The translations under genes and the position numbers were made by a program. The notes under the pieces are model-generated. The model saw nothing but the letters and a program-made list of their open reading frames with translations, had not been told where the DNA came from and made no database searches. Below, one piece after another: positions 56,843-64,000 of a stretch of 64,000 nucleotides of DNA (positions are counted from its first letter, which is position 1; every line of letters starts with the position of its first letter). Source of the stretch: Arthrobacter rhombi (lineage in GTDB: Bacteria > Actinomycetota > Actinomycetes > Actinomycetales > Micrococcaceae); contig NZ_FUHW01000044.1 of NCBI RefSeq assembly GCF_900163545.1, positions 124,001 to 188,000 of the forward strand. Reading direction: 5' to 3'.

Positions 56843-58035
56843 GAATCCTGGTCTGCCCGCATCAGCTGGGCATGGGTGGAAGCCAACTCAATGCCATCGA
56901 GATGGCCGTTGCCGTGCGGCGTCATGGCCACGAAGCGGTCGTCTACGCACCGTCGGGAGTGCTCTGCGAAGCCTTGGAAGCAACGGGCGTGCCGTGGATT
57001 GAAGCCCCAGTGCCGTCCTCCCGCAATGGTGCGTGGACCCGTCGGCTGGGACAAACCATCAAACGCGAGCACGTTGATCTCATCCATACCTATGAATGGC
57101 GTCCCGGCCTGCAAGCGGCGTTCGCTAGTGGACTGCGCACTCCGACCCTGATGTCGGTCATGTCCATGCAGGTTCCTTCTTTCCTACCAACCCATCTCCC
57201 TCTGGTAGTGGGCACCCCGGATCTACAGCAGCGGATGGAAGCCGAAGGAAGGACCGCCTACCTGATGGAACCACCCGTCGATATGTCCCACCACATGACC
57301 CGTGATGAGGCCGGCGCCCGTAAATCATGGGGAATTGGCGAACTGGAGGTCGTCATTTCGGTAGTCTCCATGCTGACCACCGATCTGGAAAAGCTCCAAG
57401 GTGTCCTGACAGCGATCTCTGTTGTCGACCGCCTGGCGGAAACGCATCGGGTGCGCTTGCTGATCGCCGGTGACGGGGAGGGTCTGGCTACGGTCCAGAC
57501 CCGGGCGGAGCAGGTCAACCTTCGGCATGGCCGCACGGTCATCCAACCGGTGGGCTTCCTGCTGGATCCCGCCCCGGTCTATGAGGCGGCCGACATCGTG
57601 TTGGGGATGGGGAGTTCGGCGATCAAGGGACTGGCCCATTCCAAGGCGGTCATCGTGCAAGGAGAAGGGGGCTTCTGGAAGACCCTCGATGAAAACACTG
57701 CCGAGGAATTTATGACCAACGGATGGTTCGGCCAAGAGGGCGCCGGTGTCAGGGACCTGCTCGTGGCGTTGACCGACCTGCTCGAAGATCCCTGGCATTG
57801 CAGACGTCTGGGAGCCTTCGGTCGTCAACTCGTGGAGCGGCGCTACAGCTTGGCTCAGGCGGGCACGGACCTGGCCGGAATCTACGTGGAAACGGTGATG
57901 CGGCCGCAGGGATTCAGTACCACGACACGATCCTTGGCCCGCAGCGCCATCGAGAGTGCAAAATACTTCGCCACGATGCAATTCGGCAGTGTGGTCGACC
58001 GCGAAACATGGGCACGCCAGGGGGCAAATTCATGA
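56839..58035 (+). CDS. Glycosyltransferase A, GT4-like (GT-B fold)
   Basis: Cytosolic glycosyltransferase of 398 residues. The N-terminus RILVCPHQLGMGGSQLNAIE is the GGSQ acceptor-side motif of GT4 enzymes; LLIAGDGEG and the later YEAADIVLGMG mark the donor-binding half. It is clearly paralogous to glycosyltransferase B (60619-61884), with shared GFWKTL and EPPVD blocks. AAGGAGGA precedes the ATG. The long in-frame sequence upstream to 56125 lies over the acyltransferase and is not coding. Confidence 0.9.
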   Translation: MRILVCPHQLGMGGSQLNAIEMAVAVRRHGHEAVVYAPSGVLCEALEATGVPWIEAPVPSSRNGAWTRRLGQTIKREHVDLIHTYEWRPGLQAAFASGLRTPTLMSVMSMQVPSFLPTHLPLVVGTPDLQQRMEAEGRTAYLMEPPVDMSHHMTRDEAGARKSWGIGELEVVISVVSMLTTDLEKLQGVLTAISVVDRLAETHRVRLLIAGDGEGLATVQTRAEQVNLRHGRTVIQPVGFLLDPAPVYEAADIVLGMGSSAIKGLAHSKAVIVQGEGGFWKTLDENTAEEFMTNGWFGQEGAGVRDLLVALTDLLEDPWHCRRLGAFGRQLVERRYSLAQAGTDLAGIYVETVMRPQGFSTTTRSLARSAIESAKYFATMQFGSVVDRETWARQGANS

Positions 58036-59141
58036 ACACCACCATTCCTCTCGTCGATCTGGGAGCTCAACAGCTGGAGATCGACGAAGAGGTCATGACG
58101 GGCCTCAAGGAAATCTTTGCGACCACGTCGTTCATTGGCGGGGCAGCAGTGAACCGATTCGAGCAGTCCTATGCCGACTACCTCGGAGCGCGGCATTGCA
58201 TCGGTGTCGGCAACGGAACCGACGCCTTGGAGCTGGCGTTGCGTGCAGCGGGGGTGACTGCAGGCGGTGAGGTCATTCTCCCCGCAAACACTTTCATTGC
58301 CACGGCCGAGGCTGTCTGTCGCCTCGGCGCCGTTCCCGTATTGGTGGACGTCGATCCCGAGCACCTGTTAATCGATCCAGAGTGTGTGCGGGCGACCGTG
58401 TCGGAACGGACCCAGGCCATCGTCCCCGTCCATCTCTTCGGGCAAACGGCTTTTGTCGAGCAGCTCGAACCAATCGCCGCCTCCTGCGGCGCCGTCATCA
58501 TCGAAGACGCAGCCCAGTCGCAAGGTGCCACCCGATTCGGTAGGGCTGCGGGCACGCTAGGTGTTGCCGCCGGGACCAGCTTCTATCCGGGCAAGAATCT
58601 CGGCGCAGCAGGTGACGCCGGAGCCGTGCTGACCGAAAACGACGCGGTAGCCGCGCAAGTCCGTCTCCTGTCCGCTCATGGCAGTGCCCAGAAGTACGAG
58701 CACTCAGCCGTCGGGATGAATTCACGCCTGGATACCGTCCAGGCAGTGGTGCTCAATGCCAAGTTGGCACGGCTGGAGCGGTGGAACGAACGACGCCGCC
58801 AGGCCGCAGAACGGTATGGCGCGTTATTGAGCGCTGTTGATGGGGTGGAACTGCCGCGGCAAGCCGAGGGGAACCAGGATGTCTGGCACCTGTACGTTGT
58901 TCGCGTCGATGATCGTGACCGGGTCCTAGCCGAGCTGAACGAAGCAGGAATCGGCGCCGGCATCCACTATCCGACGCCGGTGCACCTCACCGAGGCTTTC
59001 GCCGATCTTGGGCTAGACGAGGGGACGTACCCCGTCGCTGAAGAAGCGGCCGGACGCATCCTGTCGTTGCCGCTCTACCCACATATCACCGAAGAACAAC
59101 AGCAGCGGGTCGTTGACGTGCTGGCAGCAACGGTTTCTTAA
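58032..59141 (+). CDS. DegT/DnrJ/EryC1/StrS aminotransferase 2 (FdtB/WlbC-like)
   Basis: PLP-dependent sugar aminotransferase of 369 residues. VGNGTDALELALRAAGVTAG opens the cofactor site, IIEDAAQSQGAT holds the conserved Asp, and the lysine is in SFYPGKNLGAAGDAGAVLT, the version found in 3-amino-sugar enzymes (FdtB, QdtB, WlbC). With the Gfo/Idh oxidoreductase this suggests a 3-amino sugar distinct from the product of aminotransferase 1. Start overlaps glycosyltransferase A stop; its stop shares a base with the flippase start. Confidence 0.92.
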   Translation: MNTTIPLVDLGAQQLEIDEEVMTGLKEIFATTSFIGGAAVNRFEQSYADYLGARHCIGVGNGTDALELALRAAGVTAGGEVILPANTFIATAEAVCRLGAVPVLVDVDPEHLLIDPECVRATVSERTQAIVPVHLFGQTAFVEQLEPIAASCGAVIIEDAAQSQGATRFGRAAGTLGVAAGTSFYPGKNLGAAGDAGAVLTENDAVAAQVRLLSAHGSAQKYEHSAVGMNSRLDTVQAVVLNAKLARLERWNERRRQAAERYGALLSAVDGVELPRQAEGNQDVWHLYVVRVDDRDRVLAELNEAGIGAGIHYPTPVHLTEAFADLGLDEGTYPVAEEAAGRILSLPLYPHITEEQQQRVVDVLAATVS

Positions 59142-60622
59142 TGTTTAGCCGTCGCGCGGACCGCTTCAAGAGCAGGGGACCGAGTCCTTCGAGTGCCAGT
59201 GGCGCATTTGCTTGGAGTTTGATGAATACGCTCGTTTCACGCTTAGGAACGTTAGGCATCGGGATAATCCTGGCGCGGGTTCTGGGCCCAGAGCAGTTTG
59301 GAACATTTGCAATTGCCTTGGTGGCACTCATGGCGGTGCTCAGTTTCAACGAACTGGGCGTCAGCCTTGCCATCGTTAGGTGGCCTGGCGATCCTGCCTT
59401 GATCGCGCCGACAGTTAATACCATTTCTCTCGTTGGAAGTGCGCTGTTCTGCGCGGTTAGCTGGTTTGCCGCGCCGGCCTTCACCTCGGCCATGGGCGAC
59501 CCGGAAGCGACCGGGGTTGTTCGGCTCCTGATCATGAGCGTGTTGGTCAACGGGGCCGTCGCCAGTCCTGCTGCACTGTTGCAGCGTGCCTTCCTGGAGA
59601 AAACCCGGATGGGCATCGATCAAGTGAATGTCTGGGTCGGTGCCATTGTTTCAGTGGCGTTGGCTCTGATGGGTATGGGCGCTATGGCGTTAGCGATTGG
59701 TCGCGTGCTCGGAAGTGTTATTTCGGCCTTGCTCTTCATCCGGGCTTCACCCTTGCCTTACCGTCTGGGCTGGCGCCGGGAGAAGGTCAAGCCACTTCTG
59801 AACTTTGGGCTCCCTCTGGCAGGATCCAGCATTATCGTTTTTACGATCGGCTACTCGGATCAACTGATCGCCGGCTCACTCATTGGAACGGTGGCATTGG
59901 GATACTACGTTCTGGCTTTCAATCTTTCGAGCTGGCCGGTCAGCATTGTCTCTCAGCCACTGCGCCGCGTCGCGCCGGCAGCCTTCGCTGCCATACAAGG
60001 TGATCCGATTAGACTACGCGCAGCCATTCTCGGCCTGTTCAGCGTTCTGGGGTGTGCGACGATCCCCGCCTTTTCCGCGTTGGCCGGAGCGTCGGTGCCT
60101 TTGGTCAGGTTCGTTTATGGCGATATTTGGCTCCCAGCTGCGGCGGCCCTGAGCTGGCTGGTCATTTCTGCGCTGGCCAAGGTCTTTTGCGAATTGGCAT
60201 ATGACTACATTGTGGTTATTGGACGCACCGGCAAGGTTTTGATGATTCAAATTGTTGGGCTCCTAGTGTTGATTCCTGCGTTGGTCGGAGGCTCCATATG
60301 GGGTGGACTGGTGGGTATTGCCGCTGCACAGGCAGCTGTCTCGTTTCTTGTCCTCCTGCCCATGTATCTGTGGCAATTGCGCGGTGCCGGTATCGGCATC
60401 ACCGACGTTCTCGGAAAACTGTGGCTTCCTGGCCTTGCCGGAGTCGCTGTTGGCTGCCTTGCCTGGCTGGCCGCTACTAACGTGCATCACGTCTTCTGGG
60501 CGCTAACTTTGGGTGGAGTGGCCGCACTGACGGGTATGGCTGTGCTCGTCTATTTGCGACGAGGCGACGTACTCGCCATCCGAGGCATTGTCCGGGCTGA
60601 AGCAGCGGCGGCGATCGCGTGA
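59141..60622 (+). CDS. Wzx-type oligosaccharide flippase (MOP/PST family)
   Basis: Polytopic membrane protein of 493 residues with about 12-14 helices that moves the lipid-linked repeat unit to the outer face. Family features are NTLVSRLGTLGIGIILARVL in the first helix and GPEQFGTFAIALVALMAVLS, the middle block SDQLIAGSLIGTVALGYYVL, and a hydrophobic C-terminal half. No Wzy polymerase has appeared by the right edge, so it probably lies downstream. ATG overlaps the preceding TAA; GTGA overlap with the next gene. Confidence 0.92.
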   Translation: MFSRRADRFKSRGPSPSSASGAFAWSLMNTLVSRLGTLGIGIILARVLGPEQFGTFAIALVALMAVLSFNELGVSLAIVRWPGDPALIAPTVNTISLVGSALFCAVSWFAAPAFTSAMGDPEATGVVRLLIMSVLVNGAVASPAALLQRAFLEKTRMGIDQVNVWVGAIVSVALALMGMGAMALAIGRVLGSVISALLFIRASPLPYRLGWRREKVKPLLNFGLPLAGSSIIVFTIGYSDQLIAGSLIGTVALGYYVLAFNLSSWPVSIVSQPLRRVAPAAFAAIQGDPIRLRAAILGLFSVLGCATIPAFSALAGASVPLVRFVYGDIWLPAAAALSWLVISALAKVFCELAYDYIVVIGRTGKVLMIQIVGLLVLIPALVGGSIWGGLVGIAAAQAAVSFLVLLPMYLWQLRGAGIGITDVLGKLWLPGLAGVAVGCLAWLAATNVHHVFWALTLGGVAALTGMAVLVYLRRGDVLAIRGIVRAEAAAAIA

Positions 60623-61884
60623 AAATCCTCGTCTACCCACACGACCTGTCTATCGGGGGAAGCCAGCTCAACGCAGTCGAGATCGCGGCTGCGGTTCAAG
60701 AACGTGGTCATTCAATTGCCATCATTGGTTCTCCCGGACAGCTTGAAACTCGAATCGCCGAGTTAGGAATCGAGTTCATCGAGCTTGCGGCGCCGGGTCG
60801 TCGGCCCAGCCCACGTACGGTGAGAGAGGTCAGAAGACTGATCTCTGAACGTAAAATTGATGCCATCCACGGCTACGAATGGCCACCGTCGCTCGAAGCC
60901 TTGATGGCCTGTCACGGAAGTCGGGCGACCGCAGTCTCAACGGTTCTTTCCATGTCGGTGGCTCCTTTCCTGCCTAAGGGGCTGCCCCTGATGGTTGGAA
61001 CGGAACAAATAGCGGAGGCAGAGCGGTCTTTCGGACGGTCAACGGTGGCATTGATGGAACCTCCTGTCGATACAAGATTGAATAGTCCCCAGATCGAGCT
61101 TCCCGTAGAACAATTCGTGACTGACTGGGGATTGCGTCGCGACTACCAGACGATAGTGATCGTCTCCAGGTTGGCGCATGAGATGAAACTTGAGGGCATC
61201 CTGGCGGCCATGAGCGCAGTGGCAGAAGTATCAGGCACTACGAGGGTCCAACTGCTAATCGCCGGCTCGGGGCCTGCCGAACCCGAAGTGAGACTCCGCG
61301 CAAATGCCGTCAATCAGTCGGTAGGAGAGCGGCGCGTGGTGCTCACTGGGGAGTTACAGGATCCACGCTGCGCATACGCTGTTGCCGACGTGGTCCTCGG
61401 CATGGGCGGCTCCGCGTTGCGGGGAATGGCTTTTGCGAAGCCACTTATTGTCCAAGGTGAAGAAGGTTTTTGGAAGACATTAATGCCGGAAACTCTCCAC
61501 GAGTTTTTGTGGCAGGGCTGGTATGGGGTTGGCTCGGGCGCCGTCCACGGTGTCAGCCAACTCCGTTCAGAACTTGAACCGTTATTGCGTGATGGCGCGC
61601 GTAGAACAGAACTGGGAAACTTTGCCTTGGCGACGCTACAAAGCAGATTTTCCCTCGATGCCGCCGCGACGAACCAAATCGATTTCTACGAAAATGCAAT
61701 CCGCAGAGGATCAACAACAGGGGATAAATGGGGGGAGAACCTTGCCTCGGCTGCTCGATTCGGCGCATACAAAACATCTCGGTTAATTTCCAGATGGCGC
61801 GGTAGGGCCACGGCAGACGATTTCAACGCGCAGCCCATACTGCGGCATTCGAAGGATGACGTAAGAAATGAAGTGAAGCCATGA
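60619..61884 (+). CDS. Glycosyltransferase B, GT4-like, paralogue of glycosyltransferase A
   Basis: GT-B enzyme of 421 residues starting KILVYPHDLSIGGSQLNAVE, nearly the same opening as glycosyltransferase A; also shares ALMEPPVD, VVLGMGGSALRG and GFWKTLMPETLHEF. The C-terminal 50 residues are a charged extension. Likely the product of a duplication within the operon, with altered donor or acceptor. Overlaps at both ends (GTGA, ATGA). Codon use is less GC-rich than in the core genes. Confidence 0.9.
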   Translation: MKILVYPHDLSIGGSQLNAVEIAAAVQERGHSIAIIGSPGQLETRIAELGIEFIELAAPGRRPSPRTVREVRRLISERKIDAIHGYEWPPSLEALMACHGSRATAVSTVLSMSVAPFLPKGLPLMVGTEQIAEAERSFGRSTVALMEPPVDTRLNSPQIELPVEQFVTDWGLRRDYQTIVIVSRLAHEMKLEGILAAMSAVAEVSGTTRVQLLIAGSGPAEPEVRLRANAVNQSVGERRVVLTGELQDPRCAYAVADVVLGMGGSALRGMAFAKPLIVQGEEGFWKTLMPETLHEFLWQGWYGVGSGAVHGVSQLRSELEPLLRDGARRTELGNFALATLQSRFSLDAAATNQIDFYENAIRRGSTTGDKWGENLASAARFGAYKTSRLISRWRGRATADDFNAQPILRHSKDDVRNEVKP

Positions 61885-63023
61885 AAAGCGCTGACTGGAT
61901 TGTGGTTTTGGCCGGCAGCCGATGGGACGACACCCGTGGGACCGACCATCGGATGGCCGAGGCACTTTCTAAAAAAGTACGCGTGTTATGGGTAGATCCA
62001 CCCGTCCCGATCATAGGCTCGGCGTCAGGAGGACACCCTGCGGTCATTCCTGGCTATTCTGTTGATCCCATCCAAGCAGGATTAGTTCGTTTGCGGGTGG
62101 CCGTACCGCCAGCGTTCACCAAACCACTGATGCGCAACATCGCCAGTGCTCTGGTTCATCGAGCCATTCGATCCGTGACCAGATCACAGAAAACGGCACC
62201 GCTGGCAACCGTGCTGTTGTCCCCACGAGATGTCTTTCCACGAAATAATACTGGACACCGAGTTCTACATGTCACCGACGATTGGCCGGCGGGCGCCCAG
62301 ATGATGGGGCTGACACGTGCCCAAGTCGTTCGAACTTTGCGTCAGAACATCCAGCGCGCGGACTCGGTCACGGTTGTTACTCCTTACCTCGTAGGGAATC
62401 TGCCGAGGACGCGCGAACGGGTGACGCCCGTGGTGCTCCCCAACGGGTGCGGGGTCCCGGAGCCGACCCTGGAAAATACGCGAGAACACTCGGCTTCCGG
62501 CATTGGTCTCATCGGCCAGCTGAATGAGCGACTTGACATGGATTTGCTAGACGAACTTGCAGCTAGTGGTCTTCCGATAGAGGTTATCGGCCCACGAAGG
62601 GAGCGTCAGTCTGAGACGGTCGAGCGTTTGGACCGTTTCCTTCACGCCGAGAATGTCACTTGGATGGGTGAGATGTCGGAAGATGCTCTCCGGATCCGTC
62701 TGCAAAAGTTGGCCGTAGGCATCACCCCATATGCCGACAACGAATTCAACCGGGCTAGCTTTCCGTTGAAGACCATGGATTATTTGGCGGCCGGGCTAGC
62801 TGTGGTTTCGACCGATTTGCCCGCCGTGCATTGGCTCAATAGTTCTTTGATCTCTGTCGGTTCGACACACCGAGATTTCGTTGACCAAGTTGCATGTGCC
62901 CACGCCACCCCCGCTGACTTCCAAACGCGAAACGAACGTCGTTCCTTCGCGCGGCGACATACTTGGGATGCTAGGGCGGAGCAGCTCCTAGGCCTGATCC
63001 GTGCAGAAAAGGAAATAACATGA
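61881..63023 (+). CDS. Glycosyltransferase C (GT-B-like)
   Basis: Protein of 380 residues resembling GT4-type enzymes acting on surface polysaccharides. Readable segments are DWIVVLAGSRWDDTRGTDH with LWVDPP, VLHVTDDWPAG, and the donor half with ITPYADNEFNRASFPLKTMD followed by YLAAGLAVVSTDLPAV, the glycine-rich turn typical of this fold. Donor and acceptor unknown. Coupled to both neighbours by ATGA overlaps. Confidence 0.88.
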   Translation: MKSADWIVVLAGSRWDDTRGTDHRMAEALSKKVRVLWVDPPVPIIGSASGGHPAVIPGYSVDPIQAGLVRLRVAVPPAFTKPLMRNIASALVHRAIRSVTRSQKTAPLATVLLSPRDVFPRNNTGHRVLHVTDDWPAGAQMMGLTRAQVVRTLRQNIQRADSVTVVTPYLVGNLPRTRERVTPVVLPNGCGVPEPTLENTREHSASGIGLIGQLNERLDMDLLDELAASGLPIEVIGPRRERQSETVERLDRFLHAENVTWMGEMSEDALRIRLQKLAVGITPYADNEFNRASFPLKTMDYLAAGLAVVSTDLPAVHWLNSSLISVGSTHRDFVDQVACAHATPADFQTRNERRSFARRHTWDARAEQLLGLIRAEKEIT

Positions 63024-64000
63024 GCTCGACAAAGCGATGGCGAGCAACAGGACCTGCCCTATTCACCATGTGTCTAGGGGTAGCACTTTTGACTTCCTGT
63101 ACAGCGGCCGAGCCGACGGATCCTTTGGCGGATCTCAGTACTGAAACCGGGGAATTGGGACTCCCATTGGTGCCGTGGGAAGGCGGGTCGGAATATTGGA
63201 AACAGTTCGAGAAGGCCGATCAAGCAGGGTGGTCTGACCCCTCGTTCTTTCCCATTGTCGCTTGGTATGACTCAGCGTCGGATGATTCAGAGATTCTTTT
63301 TGATAAGAAGCTGGGAATCAATACATACGTTGGAATGCCCGATACGTTGGACTCACAACTCCTTGATGATCACGATATGTACTGGATCGGGGGGGCGCTC
63401 AACAAAACCTTTACCAGCAAAACCAAGAGTTGGGTCGGTCATTTCCTCGACGATGAAGTCGACGGGCGTTTTTCTCCCAAAGAAGGAAAGAAACACCTTG
63501 CCGAGCGAAAGGCCGAGGCGCCCGAAGGTTTGTTCTCGTATGCGAATTTCACTTACATGGTCTTGGAAAACGATTTGGACGCTTCGGTCTCGACCAGTTA
63601 CATAAACAATTTCACCGATGTCGTTTCTGTGGATAAATATTGGTACACCATTCCGCATTGTTCGGCGAAGCCGTATCGGGACGTCTCCGCGGTCCCGGTG
63701 ACACAAGAATGGTGCCGATCGTCTTCGAGCTATGGCAAGACTATGCAGGCCCTGCGTCAACGAGACGCGGCTGATGGGGAGCTCCAGCCACTCTGGCAAT
63801 TCGTAGAAAACATGACAGGGGCTGACCAGGAAACGAATTTCGACCAGTACGTCGATGCTGATCAATTGGCGGGGGCTGTGATGGCCTCAGTTATCAACGA
63901 GGCCCGGGGAATCGTATATTTCAACCAGAGCTTTGCCGGACCGTGCAAGTCGAGCAACGTTTTCCGATCAGCCCAGGTGGTTCCCGAATTTTGTGGCCAG
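63020..64000 (+). CDS. Putative lipoprotein, 3' end beyond the window
   Basis: Open frame of 327 codons with no stop before the right edge. The N-terminus has a lipoprotein signal: basic KRWR, a hydrophobic core, and lipobox LTSC with C27 as the lipidated residue. The mature part has WYDSASDDSEILFD, YWIGGALNKTF, HFLDDEVDGRF and DKYWYTIPHC, an arrangement that recalls TIM-barrel glycoside hydrolases, but I cannot name a family. ATG overlaps the preceding stop (ATGA), so it belongs to the operon and may process or anchor the polysaccharide. G+C is visibly lower than in the core genes. Confidence 0.75.
   Translation, partial: MSSTKRWRATGPALFTMCLGVALLTSCTAAEPTDPLADLSTETGELGLPLVPWEGGSEYWKQFEKADQAGWSDPSFFPIVAWYDSASDDSEILFDKKLGINTYVGMPDTLDSQLLDDHDMYWIGGALNKTFTSKTKSWVGHFLDDEVDGRFSPKEGKKHLAERKAEAPEGLFSYANFTYMVLENDLDASVSTSYINNFTDVVSVDKYWYTIPHCSAKPYRDVSAVPVTQEWCRSSSSYGKTMQALRQRDAADGELQPLWQFVENMTGADQETNFDQYVDADQLAGAVMASVINEARGIVYFNQSFAGPCKSSNVFRSAQVVPEFCGQ

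Noticed and set aside
42633..64000. Prophage or integrative element with its own recombination genes
   Set aside because: No integrase, recombinase, transposase, phage structural or plasmid gene is visible; the island idea rests on gene order only.

Overview
The window is high-GC DNA from a Gram-positive actinobacterium, most likely of the family Micrococcaceae (Arthrobacter-like). The evidence is gene content and order rather than a database match: a WhiB regulator, an Rpf-type resuscitation factor with DUF348/G5 repeats, protein O-mannosyltransferase, actinobacterial DUF5719/DUF3499/DUF4245 proteins, GTG/TTG starts, many ATGA/GTGA overlaps and TANNNT-type -10 elements. It carries about 50 protein genes and one tRNA. 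I see no rRNA, CRISPR array, insertion sequence or prophage.

Bases 1-8500 hold a truncated TetR gene, an encapsulin nanocompartment operon (ferritin-like cargo plus shell), a TetR/MFS efflux pair with a perfect palindromic operator, fumarase, beta-carbonic anhydrase, a DUF4245 protein and GlpX. Bases 8500-23600 are a conserved actinobacterial cell-envelope and purine neighbourhood: manA, an LCP ligase, purE/purK, GtrA, a TIGR03089 protein, a WhiB2-like regulator, a giant membrane glycosyltransferase, DUF5719, a metallopeptidase-family protein, DUF3499, Trm112 and ahcY. Bases 23600-36000 hold RDD, SpoIIM, TIGR01906, O-mannosyltransferase, rsmI, gabD and a transglutaminase/DUF58/MoxR operon. 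Bases 36000-42640 hold tatD, rpfB (with a structured leader), rsmA, ispE, an ABC-F ATPase and tRNA-Gln.

Directly after tRNA-Gln the content changes. Three tandem large LuxR-family STAND-type regulators (the first two with degenerate Walker A motifs) are followed by a 567-base intergenic region with two long perfect inverted repeats and matched promoter-like elements. An operon of at least 12.7 kb for a surface polysaccharide then runs off the right edge. It encodes an initiating sugar-phosphate transferase, Gfo/Idh oxidoreductase, epimerase, two DegT aminotransferases, a PglD-like acyltransferase, three glycosyltransferases, a Wzx flippase and a lipoprotein. G+C drops visibly toward its end. 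I infer an accessory island at tRNA-Gln for a Wzx-dependent polysaccharide with one or more N-acylated amino sugars, possibly controlled by the regulator triad and a nearby small RNA. That control link is a hypothesis.
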